Shown piece by piece: positions 35,922-48,257 of a DNA stretch of 64,000 nucleotides. Below the pieces are notes generated by a model, which saw nothing but the letters and a program-made list of their open reading frames with translations, was not told where the DNA came from and did no database searches. Position 1 is the first letter of the stretch; each line of letters begins with the position of its first letter. Position numbers and translations under genes: made by a program. The stretch comes from Apium graveolens (Eukaryota; Streptophyta; Magnoliopsida; Apiales; Apiaceae). The DNA is taken from contig NC_133648.1 of the NCBI RefSeq assembly GCF_009905375.1, forward strand, positions 26,021,376 through 26,085,375, in the 5' to 3' direction.

Positions 35922-38680
35922 AAAGGATTCCATCCCGGAATCAGATAGAAAATGAATAGGGATACTATCTTAGCATTGCACTTTCTAACTCTCGAGTAAA
36001 TTTTCCCACATTGTGATCCTTCCATCAAACTCTGAATAGTTTGATAACCCTTCTCCTAAGCACTTGTTCCTTTTCGAACTACAACCCTTTCTGGTTGCTC
36101 CCTATAGGTTATGTCTGGTCGCATGCCTATGCGCTCATATGCCCCTATTTATCTGGCATCCGAATTACACTTCCTTAACATTGATACGTGAAACACGTTA
36201 TGACTTGCTACCTGTTCGGGGGTAGGGCTAGCTCATATGCTAACTTCCCAAACGTCTTAATATATCCAAGGGTCCAACAAATTGTAGACTTAGCTTTCCT
36301 TTCTTTCCGAACCTCATCAATCCTTTCCAAGGGATACCTATAACATTACTAGGTCCCCTATTTCATACTCTTTGTCCTTTCATGTCAAATCAACATACTT
36401 ATCATGTCCATCTTGGGCTACTACCAGCCGTCCTCTGATTAGATCTATCATATCCTTGGTCCTTTGGACCACTGCTGGTCCGAGCATCTTGCGCTCTACA
36501 ACTTCATCCTAACATAAGGGAGATCGAAATTGTCTTCCCTCAAGGATCTCATAAGGCGATATCTCAATACTAACATATGATCTATTGTCGTAAGAAACTC
36601 AATCCGTGTAAAGTGATCATTCCAATTTCTTTCAAGTCTATTGCACAGACTCTCATTATAACTTTTAGCATTAGAGCTTTTGCTTCTCAATACCCATTCT
36701 TTTCCAGTTCGTAATCGCTACTACCTTCCGTTCCTAATATTATACTGGTTATACTTCTGCTCGTTAGCGTTCTATAACCTTTTAATAACCACGTAAACCT
36801 TAGTATCACGAATGTGTTTCCATTCCGAATACTACCACAACTTTATTACTCCTTTTTCAGCTGTTTCTATTTCCCAAAGTTTGATAAATCATATAGAAGT
36901 ACAAGAATTCATTGAGAGATCACTATGATCATGAACACTTGTTACATTGCATAGTTAGTACAGAAGGTGGCCAGCCTTTAGTACTTGACAAGCAATTAAA
37001 CAATAGCTGGTATCCTACTCGGCTTCTATCACACAGATAGATAGTCATTCGGCAATACCTCCTCTTCTGGAAGGGTTGTTCTTCTCAGTTTATATGAAAT
37101 GAAGAGAAGAGAAAAGAACGAACAGAAGAGAATTGTATATACGTAAAAAAAAATTTATTGCCATAAAATATCTGGCTTGGAATCTACCTCTGAATTATAG
37201 AGGTTTGTCATAGGAGAACAAAACATATGTGTATTTATATCAACATCAAGTATTATAGCATCGCATTTCACGTGCCTAAATATTTTTGCTATTCCATCCA
37301 TCATTCTATGGACCCATGCTCTTCCTCGAGCTTATACTCAATCACCTTTGAAACTCCCTCGACATCGAAAATCGAATCTGGAATCTCATTTTATACATCA
37401 TCGATACTAGAATTCTGTGCTTGCACCGCAACCTTCCTCGTATAGTAATACGACTCTCTATTGATAAGAGGGAATAAATATTCAATAGGTAGATACTCTA
37501 CTTAATTAGTCTATCAATGATAACTTATACACTACCATGACCCGATTAGTGGTACTCAACCTCAACATCCATTCCAATACAACTCTCACGGTTGTAATCA
37601 GCTCATTACTCGCAGAATCATTGCTGCATTACTATGGTCCACCACTGACCTACTGTCGTCATTCACTTTCCATGAAATCTTAATATCTAACCATACGGAG
37701 TCCATACATGTCGTATAGAATCCTTCTAAGGAGTTAACATAATCACCATTCATGATTCATGGAGAACACTCCAGATCCTGGCGTACTTTCATGACATGAA
37801 GTAGATAAAATTACAGAAGAGTTTCAGTCAAAGCAACGATAGCAGGTTAATACCATTCTTAATCGTATGCTTTAAATAGAAGACTTAACTCAAGGGTTCG
37901 TCTAGTCCTTTTTGAAACATGGTCCTGGCTTATTTCAAGATAGTATCTTCTGAGATAGATAGCCCGCTCATGGCGATTACACGAATTAAACCTTTACCAA
38001 CTACTATTACGGTTGGGTATTGCACAGTCATTAGAAGGAATGTCAATCTTCCAAACCATAATACAACCTTCATAGCTTTAACCATCATCACTGTATTCCT
38101 TTGGCACAAGCGCCTATAATTATCCTCTTACCTTTAAAGTGTCGGCCACCTCTTTGGCCTTTCCTGATAGTAAAATTTCCTTACAGTCAATGTCATTTTA
38201 ACCACCTCCAAATAAATTTTCTACCTCATTTCAATCACTGCTTATGTGAAAATGCTTTTCTTTAATATCTGATGAGTAAATAAAAAAAAAATATCACCAT
38301 TTTTCCATAAGTTATTGCCTCAATCTTTAGAGGTTAATCACTGTCACGACTGACTCTCAATCATACTTAGAACATCTTTTATCTTAGGTCCTAATTGCCC
38401 TGAACAATTTCGACCTCTACTGGTTCGATCCATACTTTCTCGTGGTTTAACACGTGCCCCACTTGGCATCATTATAATTACGTTATATCTCCTTTATCAA
38501 CATTTCTATTATTGAGAATTTTGAATATTACCTTTCTCCTTGTAAAACCTCTAAGGTTATCCTTGATTCGTTCCTCCTGTATTCCCTAGATACAGGGCAT
38601 ATCAAAATACCCTTTATTAATACCAGAATCATTGTCTATATACTTCTGAAAATTTCTCCACTGATTCTTAAAGGTTGTTA
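35922..38680 (-). pseudogene. Degenerate gypsy internal region (pol 3' end)
   Basis: Minus-strand translation of about 36370-36240 gives a GKGLMRFGKKGKLS stretch and 36690-36496 gives pieces such as NESLCNRLERNWN and RMKL, recognisable as the integrase C-terminal part of a Tekay-like chromovirus. Many stops and frameshifts. The rest of the interval to the copia 2 LTR could not be assigned by eye and has no long ORF. Interrupted at 38681. Confidence 0.6.
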
Positions 38681-39296
38681 TGTTAGATATATTTGATAAT
38701 GTCATGGCTAATATGTTTTATGTTTAGCTTTCAGATCTTACGTGAACAGGATAAATCAGTACTTAATTGTTGATCAGTACTTATACTGGAAGTCAGGACT
38801 TAAGGATATCAATACTTATATTATCAGGAGATAATCATCAGAAGATAGATATCAGAACTTAAGTGCTGAAGGACAATCAAATAAGGATAGTAGCTGATTA
38901 AAGGAAAGAAGATTGAGATAAACATAAGAAGAGATATGCATGAAGAAGGAATTCCGTGAAGAATGGAATACTTGGAAGAAAAGATATCTGATTGATATAT
39001 TTTAGGAAGCAGAATTATATTCCATATCAATTAGCGATTATCTTGTAACTGTGTAGTATATAAACACAGACATAGGGTTTACACTATAAGTGTTATCATT
39101 ATTAGAAAAGATTATTCATTGTAACCCTAGCAGCTCTCGTGATATTTGTTCATCACTGAGAGGTAACAGTTCCATACTGTAATAGAGTTTATTGTTTCAA
39201 TAAAGTTTGTTTTCTGTTACTTAAGTTCTTAAAGTTCGATTTGAGTGTACTATTCACTGTATTCACCCCCCTCTACAGTGTGTGTGTGACCTAATA
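38681..39296 (+). repeat. 5' LTR of copia element 2
   Basis: Starts TGTTAGATATATTTGATAAT and ends GACCTAATA before the primer site; the usual final CA is TA here, probably by mutation. Length 616 bp. Confidence 0.8.
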
Positions 39297-39311
39297 ATTG
39301 GTATCAGAGCC
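39297..39311 (+). promoter_or_regulatory. Primer binding site, initiator-Met tRNA type
   Basis: ATTGGTATCAGAGCC directly after the LTR; contains the canonical TGGTATCAGAGC core of plant copia elements. Confidence 0.85.
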
Positions 39312-39352
39312 TATCTGTTAACTTACATACAGTTAAAGATCCAAACACAATC

Positions 39353-41695
39353 ATGTCGGACACAGAAACTCCAACTAAGCCTACCACAACTGAGGAACCA
39401 CCAAAGACACAAATTCAGAGTCGGTTTGAGACCATCAGAGTCCCCATACTGAGACCATCTGAATATTCCATATGGAAGGTAAGGATGACCATGTTCCTGG
39501 AAGCAACAGATCTAGAATACCTGGATAGAATCAAGGAAGGTCCTCATAAACCAACCAAACTCGCTGTTGCAGTTGCAGGTGAAGCAGCAATGACCGTACC
39601 AAAGGAGAAGAGTGATTATACTGCTGAGGACATAGCATCAATTGCTAAGGATGCGGAGGTACGACACTTACTGCATAGTGCCATTGATAATGTAATGTCA
39701 AACAGGGTAATCAACTGCAAGACTGCTAAGGAGATATGGGATGCTCTGGAAACAAGGTGTCAGGGAACTGACACAATTAAGAAGAACAGGAAGACAATAC
39801 TCACTCAAGAGTATGAACACTTTGACTCAAAGACAAATGAGTCATTGAATGATTTATATGATAGATTTGTCAAACTTTTGAATGATTTGTCATTGGTTGA
39901 TAAAGAGTATGATCTTGAAGATTCAAACCTTAAGTTCCTGTTAGCTCTTCCTGAATGCTGGGATTTGAAGGCAACGACAATAAGAGATAACTACAATCTT
40001 GATGAAACAACTCTTGACGAAATCTATGGAATGCTCAAGACTCATGAGCTGGAGATGGAACAAAGAAGCAATAGGAAAGGAGGAAAGTCAAAGACAGTTG
40101 CTCTTAAGGCTGAAGAAGAATTCCCCAAAGCAGCTTCCTCAAAGAAAGACAAGGGTAAAGCTCTTTTCATAAAGTCTGATACTGAGTCATCAAGTTCTGA
40201 GAGTAATGATGACTCAGATTCTGAAAGCTTGCCTGAGACTGATGCTGATGCTGATGAGGAGATGATGAAGCTGTGTGCTCTTATGGTGAAAGGAATCACC
40301 AAGATTGCATACAGGAAGTTCAGGAAGGGAAAGAAGTTTTCCAGAAAAAGCATAAGTTCTGATAAGAAGAATTTCAGAAGATCTGAAGGCAGAGGAGGAA
40401 AGTCTGACAGAGGAGATTACACCAATGTTAAATGCTATAACTGTGGTGAGAAAGGCCACATATCTCCTGACTGCAAGAAGGTAAAGGGTGACAGAGGCAA
40501 GGCTCTTGTCACAAAACAGAAAAGCTGGACAGACACTTCAGACTCTGAAAGTGAGGAGAACTATGCATTGATGGCAAATGCTGATAAAGAAAGTGCTGAG
40601 AGCAGTTCTGAAGCTGATGAAACAAAGGTACCTCAGACTACTTATGCTTTTCATACTGATGATATTAATGAGTTGAGAAGATATCTTAAAACCATGTTTG
40701 TTAGTTATAGAGACCAAACTTTAACATGTGAAAGATTAACTTCTGAAAATCTTGCATTTAAGAAAAGGAATGATTTCTTAGAAAAAGAGTTAGTCATGTT
40801 CCATCAAACTCAGAAGGATAGAGATGATGCTTTTTATGTTAGGGATGAAGTGCTAAAAATGAATGAATCTCTAAAAACTGAGTTAGAAAAGGAAAGAGAG
40901 ATAATCAGGACTTGGACTAACTCCGGCAGAACAACTCAAAATTTGCTAAGTAGTGAAAATTGGAAAGAGGGCTTAGGTTATGGAGAGAATAAGAATGATA
41001 AAGGAACTGAAGAAATTAAGCCTGTTGTTAAGCAAAAGCCAAAGTTAAAACCTGTTAAGTTTGTAACTGTAAAGTTTGATAATGAGAAATCAGAAGTTAA
41101 AGAGGAATTAACTTCTGACAAACTAAAACAGGAAAAGACAGCTGAAGTAAACATAGGCTTAATGACAAAGAAGCAGCTTAAGCATAAGCTGAAAGATGTC
41201 AAGAATGCAAACAAGGTAAAATCACCTAGGAAAAATAGGAATGGAAAGGAAGGTGTGAATAAAAGCAATGATTATAAACCTGTTCCTGATGCTCCTAGGA
41301 AAACATGTCATAACTGTGGAAGTTCTAACCATCTGGCTTCTTTTTGCAGGAAAAATAAGAATATTAACTCCTTACCTTCAAAATCAGGAGTTAAGAGTCA
41401 GTCTGTTAGATACAAACCACAAAATCCTTGTTTTTATTGTGGTAGTTTATGGCATTCCATTTATACTTGTAAGGAATATCATAGTTTGTACTATGATTAT
41501 TATCAAATAAAACCTTCTTTGAAGAAAGTTTCCATTGTTCCTTCTAGTGTAAATTCTGATTCAAAGTCTGATAATGTAAATTCTGATAAGAAAAATGTTA
41601 ACATAAACTCTGATGCTAAATCCGCTGCAAATGTTAACAAACTTAATAAGGCCAAAGGATCCAAGCAAGTCTGGGTCCTTAAAACTAATAATTAG
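39353..41695 (+). CDS. Gag of copia element 2
   Basis: A 780-residue open frame. N-terminal capsid-like region with RVPILRPSEYSIWKVRMTMF and QGTDTIKKNRKTILTQEYEH. Three CCHC zinc knuckles of spacing Cx2Cx4Hx4C: residues 361-374 (CYNCGEKGHISPDC), 652-665 (CHNCGSSNHLASFC) and 693-706 (CFYCGSLWHSIYTC). A long lysine- and glutamate-rich, probably helical region lies between the first and second. It ends with TAG at 41693-41695, after which pol opens. Gag forms the particle and binds element RNA. Unlike element 1 this copy shows no internal stop. Confidence 0.88.
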   Translation: MSDTETPTKPTTTEEPPKTQIQSRFETIRVPILRPSEYSIWKVRMTMFLEATDLEYLDRIKEGPHKPTKLAVAVAGEAAMTVPKEKSDYTAEDIASIAKDAEVRHLLHSAIDNVMSNRVINCKTAKEIWDALETRCQGTDTIKKNRKTILTQEYEHFDSKTNESLNDLYDRFVKLLNDLSLVDKEYDLEDSNLKFLLALPECWDLKATTIRDNYNLDETTLDEIYGMLKTHELEMEQRSNRKGGKSKTVALKAEEEFPKAASSKKDKGKALFIKSDTESSSSESNDDSDSESLPETDADADEEMMKLCALMVKGITKIAYRKFRKGKKFSRKSISSDKKNFRRSEGRGGKSDRGDYTNVKCYNCGEKGHISPDCKKVKGDRGKALVTKQKSWTDTSDSESEENYALMANADKESAESSSEADETKVPQTTYAFHTDDINELRRYLKTMFVSYRDQTLTCERLTSENLAFKKRNDFLEKELVMFHQTQKDRDDAFYVRDEVLKMNESLKTELEKEREIIRTWTNSGRTTQNLLSSENWKEGLGYGENKNDKGTEEIKPVVKQKPKLKPVKFVTVKFDNEKSEVKEELTSDKLKQEKTAEVNIGLMTKKQLKHKLKDVKNANKVKSPRKNRNGKEGVNKSNDYKPVPDAPRKTCHNCGSSNHLASFCRKNKNINSLPSKSGVKSQSVRYKPQNPCFYCGSLWHSIYTCKEYHSLYYDYYQIKPSLKKVSIVPSSVNSDSKSDNVNSDKKNVNINSDAKSAANVNKLNKAKGSKQVWVLKTNN

Positions 41696-41707
41696 TGGTC
41701 TTTGTGA

Positions 41708-44146
41708 TTGCAGGGCAACAGGAAAAATATTCTAGTTCTGGACAGTGAATGTTCAGGACATATGACTGGAAATAAGGCCCTGCTATCAGACTTTGTGGAG
41801 AAAGCTGGCCCAAGTGTTTCTTATGGAGATGGCAACATTGGAAAAACATTGGGATATGGCAATATCAATCTTGGAAATGTCATAATTAAACAAGTAGCTC
41901 TGGTCTCAGGACTTAAACACAACCTACTGAGTATAAGTCAAATCTGTGACAGAGGTTATCATGTTGATTTCTTTGAAGAACACTGTGAAGTTGTGAGTAA
42001 ATCTAAAGGCAAAGTTGTTCTAAAAGGATACAGACGTGGTAACATTTATGAAGCTAAGCTTTCAACAAGTACTGATGGCTCTGCAATTTGTCTGTTAAGT
42101 AGAGCATCAATTGAAGAAAGCTGGAATTGGCATAAGAAACTCTCTCATTTAAATTTCAACAATATAAATGAACTGGTCAAGAAAGATCTTGTGAGAGGAT
42201 TGCCAAACACAGTATTTGCTCCTGATGGTCTTTGTGATTCATGTCAGAAAGCCAAACAAAGAAAAACTTCATTCAAGAGCAAGACTGATTCATCAATTCT
42301 TGAGCCTTATCATCTTATACATGTTGATTTATTTGGTCCAGTAAATGTCATGTCTATTGCAAAGAAGAAGTATGTGTTGGTCATAGTGGATGAGTTCACC
42401 AGATACACATGGGTGTATTTCTTGCACACAAAAAGTGAAACTGCATCTATCTTGACTGATCATGTCAAACAGCTGGATAAAATGGTCAAAGATTCTGTGA
42501 AAATTTTAAGGAGTGATAATGGCACTGAGTTCAAGAATTTGATAATGGAAGAGTTCTGCAAAAGCCATGGAATAAAGCAGGAATTTTCTGCTCCTGGAAC
42601 TCCACAGCAAAATGGAGTTGTTGAAAGGAAGAATAGAACTCTCATTGAAGCTGCACGTACAATGCTTGAAGAAGCAAAGCTTCCAACCTATTTCTGGGCT
42701 GAAGCTGTGCAGACTGCTTGTTTTACTCAAAATGCAACACTCATTAACAAGCATGGAAAAACACCATATGAGATGGTGAAGAAAAAGAAGCCAAATCTGA
42801 AATATTTTCATGTATTTGGATGCAAGTGTTTTGTTCTCAAGACTCATCCTGAACAGCTATCAAAGTTTGATCTAAAAGCTGATGAAGGAATCTTTGTTGG
42901 ATATCCACTTTCCACAAAAGCCTTCAGAGTCTATAATTTGAGAACAAAAGTGGTCATGGAATCTATCAATGTCTCTTTTGATGACAAGAAGATCACTGGT
43001 CTTAAAGATTTCGTTGACCATGATCAGCTGAGATTTGAAAATGAAGACTCATATTCTGATACTGAAAATCCTGACAGTCTAAGTCCTGATACTGCAAACT
43101 CTGATGGATTAAACTCTGATGTTATTGAAACTGTGGTGACTACGTTAAAGGAAGATGCACCTATGCAGGGGGAGCATACTCAAGATCCTACCACATCTCA
43201 AGAAACATCCGAACATACATCTGGCTCTTCAAGTTCTGATTCGTCAAGTTCTGATAAGCCAAGTTCTGATAGTGCTGAAAATCTAAATACTGAAGAATCC
43301 AACTCAGAGAGCATAGTTTCAGGGGGAGCATCAGAAAATGAAAATGAAGATAGCATGGATCATGGGGGAGCATCCAGTTCTAGAGAAAACCTTCCATCTG
43401 CAAGAAAGTGGACAAAATCACATACACCTGATTTGATAATTGGAAATCCTGATGCAGGTGTCAGAACTAGAACAGGTACTTCAAATGAGTGTCTTTATAA
43501 TTCTTTTCTCTCTCAGACCGAGCCAAAGAAAGTGGAAGAAGCTCTTCAAGATGCTGATTGGGTGCAAGCAATGCAGGAAGAGTTGAATGAATTTGAAAGA
43601 AATAAAGTCTGGACCCTAGTACCAAGACCAAAGAATAGATCTGTTGTTGGTACAAAGTGGGTATTCAGAAACAAAACTGACAGTGATGGCATAATTACAA
43701 GGAATAAGGCAAGGCTGGTTGCAAAAGGATATTCTCAACAGGAGGGAATTGATTATGATGAAACATTTGCACCAGTTGCTAGGTTAGAAGCCATAAGGAT
43801 ATTTTTGGCTTATGTTGCTCACAAAAAGTTTACTGTCTTTCAAATGGATGTGAAAAGTGCTTTTTTTAATGGAGAATTGGAGGAAGAGGTATATGTTGAA
43901 TAACCTCCAGGTTTTGTAGATACCAAACATCCAGACTATGTCTACAGACTTGACAAAGCACTTTATGGACTTAAGCAAGCTCCTAGAGCATGGTATGAGA
44001 CTTTAGCTCAGTTTCTTCTGGAAAGTGGATTCAACAGAGGGACAATAGACAAAATACTGTTCTACCTCAACCATGGAAAGGACTTACTTCTGGTCCAGAT
44101 TTATGTTGATGATATCATTTTTGGATCTACAAATGACAAACTTTGC
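41708..44146 (+). pseudogene. pol of copia element 2, one nonsense codon, truncated by gap
   Basis: Protease-integrase-RT order. The frame is continuous with gag but separated from it by TAG (41693) and TGA (41705). The protease motif reads [11 protein letters not shown] where relatives have DSG, a GGA-to-GAA type change. Integrase has [16 protein letters not shown] and [14 protein letters not shown] at 43901-43903 interrupts RT after EEEVYVE; the same frame then continues with PPGFVD through [10 protein letters not shown] to the N gap. Apart from these lesions it is open for about 730 codons. Confidence 0.85.
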
Positions 44147-44246
44147 NNNNNNNNNNNNNNNNNNNNNNNNNNNNNNNNNNNNNNNNNNNNNNNNNNNNNN
44201 NNNNNNNNNNNNNNNNNNNNNNNNNNNNNNNNNNNNNNNNNNNNNN
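44147..44246. other. Assembly gap of 100 N
   Basis: Exactly 100 N, a conventional placeholder for unknown length. Left flank is copia reverse transcriptase, right flank is gypsy LTR sequence, so the true join is unknown and some kilobases may be missing. Confidence 0.98.
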
Positions 44247-45536
44247 GAAACTACAGTTTATACATTCAGGAAGTCTGCAGAAACTTTAGTTGAGTTTTGT
44301 TCGTTTTAACGAGGTTAAGATTACGATCCGAGTTTCATTTACGTCTTAAATCATTATAACACCATCAACAACCATCAAATCATCATCTTAAAACTAACTC
44401 CTCTCAAGAACATCATGTTCTTGAGGAAACAATCATCAACCTTAAAACTAATTAACTAATCATCAAGATAATATGAAATTAATCATCAAAACCATACTTA
44501 TATCCAAGATCCTTACTTTTCTTGAAACTTAAAACTTAAACAAAGTTTGAATGAATATTTATATCTTCCTTGAAGCTTGTTAATACTTATTAAAGTCCTA
44601 ATATCCTTGATGAAGCCTTGGTCTAGCTTTAGGAGCCTTAAACTTTCATGAAAAATCAAGAAAACCAAGTTAGCGATTTTCGGAGTTACTATTTACCCTC
44701 AACTTCAACATTTTTATAAAATTGAAAACTTCATGGATGGGCATGAAATTTGGTGCGTGTCTTAGACATGATATGAGAGAGGTTTGGAAAAAATTTGGTG
44801 ATTTTTGAATGAGTAGAACATGAGATATGAATTTTTCTCTCCATGGTGTTCTTGAAAATCAGCATGGTGTTTTGTTGTGAGAGAGAGAGTTTGTTGCTTC
44901 TTGAATGCTTCTCTTGGAAGATTTCTTGTGTTTGATTGTTATTATCTAGTATATGTCCTAGAATAGATTTATGTTGGCAAATATTTGGACAATTCTAGCT
45001 AGCATTCTAGGTTACAAGCTAACCTAGTTGGCCTTTTAGGTTTTAGCTCACTATTATTAGCCTTGGATGATCATTCCTACATCTCTAGCTTACTATTTGA
45101 TAAAGTAACCATAGTAACTTTTATACCATGGTTAGTTAGTGCGATACGTTTATTTAATCATTTACGCGTTTGTTCAATCGTTTAAACATTTTCATAATAA
45201 TTTCTCGTAAACGGTTCGCGGAGTAAATCCTTTCGTATTTATTCTTTATGTTTGAAGTATCGTCCTTGGATATAAATCCGTAGGGTTTTAAATTAGTAAT
45301 TAATTTGTGATTCCCGTAATCCTTGATGGTTCGTAGATACGGTCATTTTTCAAAGTTCGTTTTTCTTCGAAAACTAATAGCGTTTACATACACTCATTTG
45401 GTACGTATAATCACAATATCAACTCGGAATCTTAAATTAAAAACTCGTATATGGTGTGGTCGGAAAAGTTTTTATTAAACCGCAAGGTTACTATTCATAA
45501 GGTCTTTTATCGATGTCAAAAATTTGGGTTTTTACA
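44247..45536 (-). mobile_element. Second Ty3/gypsy LTR fragment, minus orientation
   Basis: Ends at 45536 with GGGTTTTTACA, the reverse complement of a TGTAAAAACCC LTR start. Its last ~200 bp parallel the end of the LTR at 31499-35907 (ACTATTCATAAGG then a stretch before TTACA). It lacks its other end because of the gap. No polypurine tract follows it; it abuts copia 3 coding sequence directly, so it is the outer edge of an inserted element or a solo LTR. Confidence 0.65.
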
Positions 45537-48154
45537 AACAATCCCAAGTTTGGTGTTCCCTTTAAGTATCTAAAAATTCTCTTCACAACCATCAAATATG
45601 ATTCCTTTAGATTGGCTTGAATTTTTACACACAGATATGTAACAATTATAATGTCTGGTTTACTTGCAGTCAAATACAAAAAAGATCAAATCATTCCTCT
45701 ATAACCTGAAATGTTTACAGTTTTCCTTTCTTATCTTCATCCAACTTAGTATCGGTAGACATAGGTGTTGATGTAGGTGAATAATCAACCATTCCAAATT
45801 TCTTCAATAAATCTTTAACATACTTGGTTTAGCTGATGAAGATTTCATCACTTCTTTGACTAACTTTAAGTCCAAGAAAGTAACTTAATTCTCCCATCAT
45901 GCTCATTTCATATTCACTCTGCATGAGTCTTGAAAATCTTTGACATAGTTTTTCATTAGTAGAACCAAAAAATGATATCATCCACATAGATTTGGACTAG
46001 GATCATATCACCACCATGCTGCTTGTAGAATAGAGTCTTGTCAATTGTTTCTCTAGTGAATCCATGTTTAAGTAAATATTATGACAATATGTCATACCAA
46101 GCTCTAGGTGCTTTCTTTAATCCATAGAGAGCCTTGAGAAGTTGGTAGACCAATTCTGGAAATTATGGATTTTCAAGGCCAGGTGGCTGTTGCACAAAAA
46201 CCTCTTCTTCCAACTCACCATTTAAGAATGCACTATTTACATCCATTTGATACACTTTAAAATTTGAGTGTGCAGTAAATGCAAGAAAGATCCTTATTGC
46301 TTCTAGTCTTGCAACTGGAGCAAAAGTTTCATCATAATTAATTTCTTCTTCCCGTGAGTAGCCTTTTGCAACCAACCTTGATTTGTTTCTTGTTACAATT
46401 CCATTTTCATCCATTTTGTTCATCTACACCCATCTTGTTCCAATTATACTTCTGTTCTTTGGTGCAGGAACCAACTTCCAAACTTTATTTCTTTTAAACT
46501 GATTTAGCTCTTCTTACATAGCAGATATCCAGTCAGGATCAAGTAGAGCTTCCTCAATTTTCTTAGGCTCAATTTGTGAAAGAAAGCATGCATGTTGACA
46601 TTCATTAGCAGTTGCACTTCTAGTCCTCACACCAGCATTTAGATCACCAATAATTGCTTCCCTAATGTGACTCATATCCCACTTTCTAGTATGATTTGTT
46701 GACTTGAAGTTTCTGCATTATCTTCAGCATTGGCATGACTTGCAAAATTCCTTTTCTTTCTCCCCCGAGCTTGTGCTATCAAATTCAGGTGTTTGAGATG
46801 AGTTTCTATTCTCATAATTCACTTGCTCAGTTGACTCTTCATTCATCCTGTTGCTTGTGTTGACTTCAACTTCATCTTCAGAATTACTATAATTGTTGAG
46901 ATTTTCAAAATAAAGGGTTTGAGCCACATTTTCATCAAGGCATTACAAGCCTGGACACGTATCATCATCAAAAGTCTCATATATGATTTCCATAAATTTT
47001 TTTCAATCACATAGACTTTGTAGGCAGTTCACTCTAATGAATATCCCAGAAAAATTGCTTCAAAAGCTTTAGGGTCAAATTTTCCCACATATTCAGAGTT
47101 GTCTTTTAGAACATAGCACTTGCTTCCAAACACATGTAGATGCTTCATAGTAGGCTTCCTTTTTGATAAGATTGAGTAGGGTGATTTGCCAAGATTTTTG
47201 TTGACGAGATATCTGTTTTGAGTGTAGCATGCAATGTTGACAACTTCTTCCCAAAAACTTGTTAGAAAATTAGCATCTTGCAGTATTGTTCTAGCAGCCT
47301 CAACCAAGGTTCTGTTCTTTTTTTCAACTACCTCATTTTGATGAGGTGTCCTTGCTGCTGAAAACTCTTGAACAACGCCCTTGTCTTTGCAGAATTCATT
47401 TAAGATTGTATTTCTGAATTCTGTTCCATTATCACTCCTCAATCTCTTCACACAATTTTGATGTACAACCTTCTTCTCAATCTTCTTGATGTGTTCAAGA
47501 ATAATGTGTGAAGTTTCATCCTTAGAATGCATAAACTATACCCATGTGTACCTTGAGTAGTCATCCACCATCACAAGTGCATATTTCTTTTTGAAATTGA
47601 TAAGACATTAATTGGCCCAAATAGGTCCATATGAATAAGTTGCAAAGGTGCACTTATAGAATCCACAGCTTTGCTTTTATGACTAGACCTTTTCATTTTG
47701 CCTTTTTGACAAGTCTCACAAACTTCATCTTGAGCAAACTCCAGATTTGGCATGTTTCTCACTAACTCCTTTTTTACCAGGGGGTATTGATAGCTTTGTA
47801 ATTAAAGTAAGAGAGCTTTTTGTTCCAGAGCTTGCTTTTCTCAACAGATGCCTTGGTGTAGAAGCAACAGATTCTATCCTTATTTTCTGAGAATAAGTCT
47901 ACAACAAACAAGCTTCCATTTTTTGCTCCTTTTAAAGCAACTTCACCAGTCTTTTTGCTGATAATTGAGCATTCTCCTTTGTCAAATGAAATATTAAATC
48001 CTTTATCTGTAAATTGAATGACACTCAGGAGATTCACCTTAAAACCAGCTACTAGTGCTACATCTTCAATGACAATATTTCTAGAAACTAAATTGCCATA
48101 TCCCATTGTGAATCCTTTGTTGTTATCTCCAAAAATCACCAATGGGCCAGCCAT
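45537..48154 (-). pseudogene. pol of copia element 3, decayed
   Basis: Recognisable pieces: pre-integrase region 48154-47774 (GDNNKGFTMGYGNL; NLLSVIQFTDKGFNI), zinc-finger part 47762-47571 (CETCQKGKMKRSSHKSK), integrase core 47532-47029 ([30 protein letters not shown]), RT 46423-46163 ([32 protein letters not shown]) and RT to RNase H link 45679-45540 (VKRIFRYLKGTPNLGL). The pieces are separated by stops and shifts. No functional product. Confidence 0.8.
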
Positions 48155-48257
48155 CTCCTCAAATTACGATAGCAGGGTTTTATCACCTGTCATATGCCTG
48201 GAGTATCCATTGTCTATGATCCATATGACCTTCTCTTTTCCCTACACACAATGAGGA

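Larger units (their letters stand above)
38681..44146 (+). mobile_element. Ty1/copia element 2 (Sirevirus-like), cut by assembly gap
   Basis: LTR 38681-39296, primer site, open gag and mostly open pol, ending in the reverse transcriptase at the N gap. Close relative of element 1 with the same LTR start and gag-pol layout, but far less decayed, hence younger. It is inserted in the gypsy internal region. Its 3' part and 3' LTR are absent from the window. Confidence 0.88.

Noticed and set aside
44073..44309. ORF across the N gap
   Set aside because: It joins copia RT to LTR sequence through unknown bases and is not biological.
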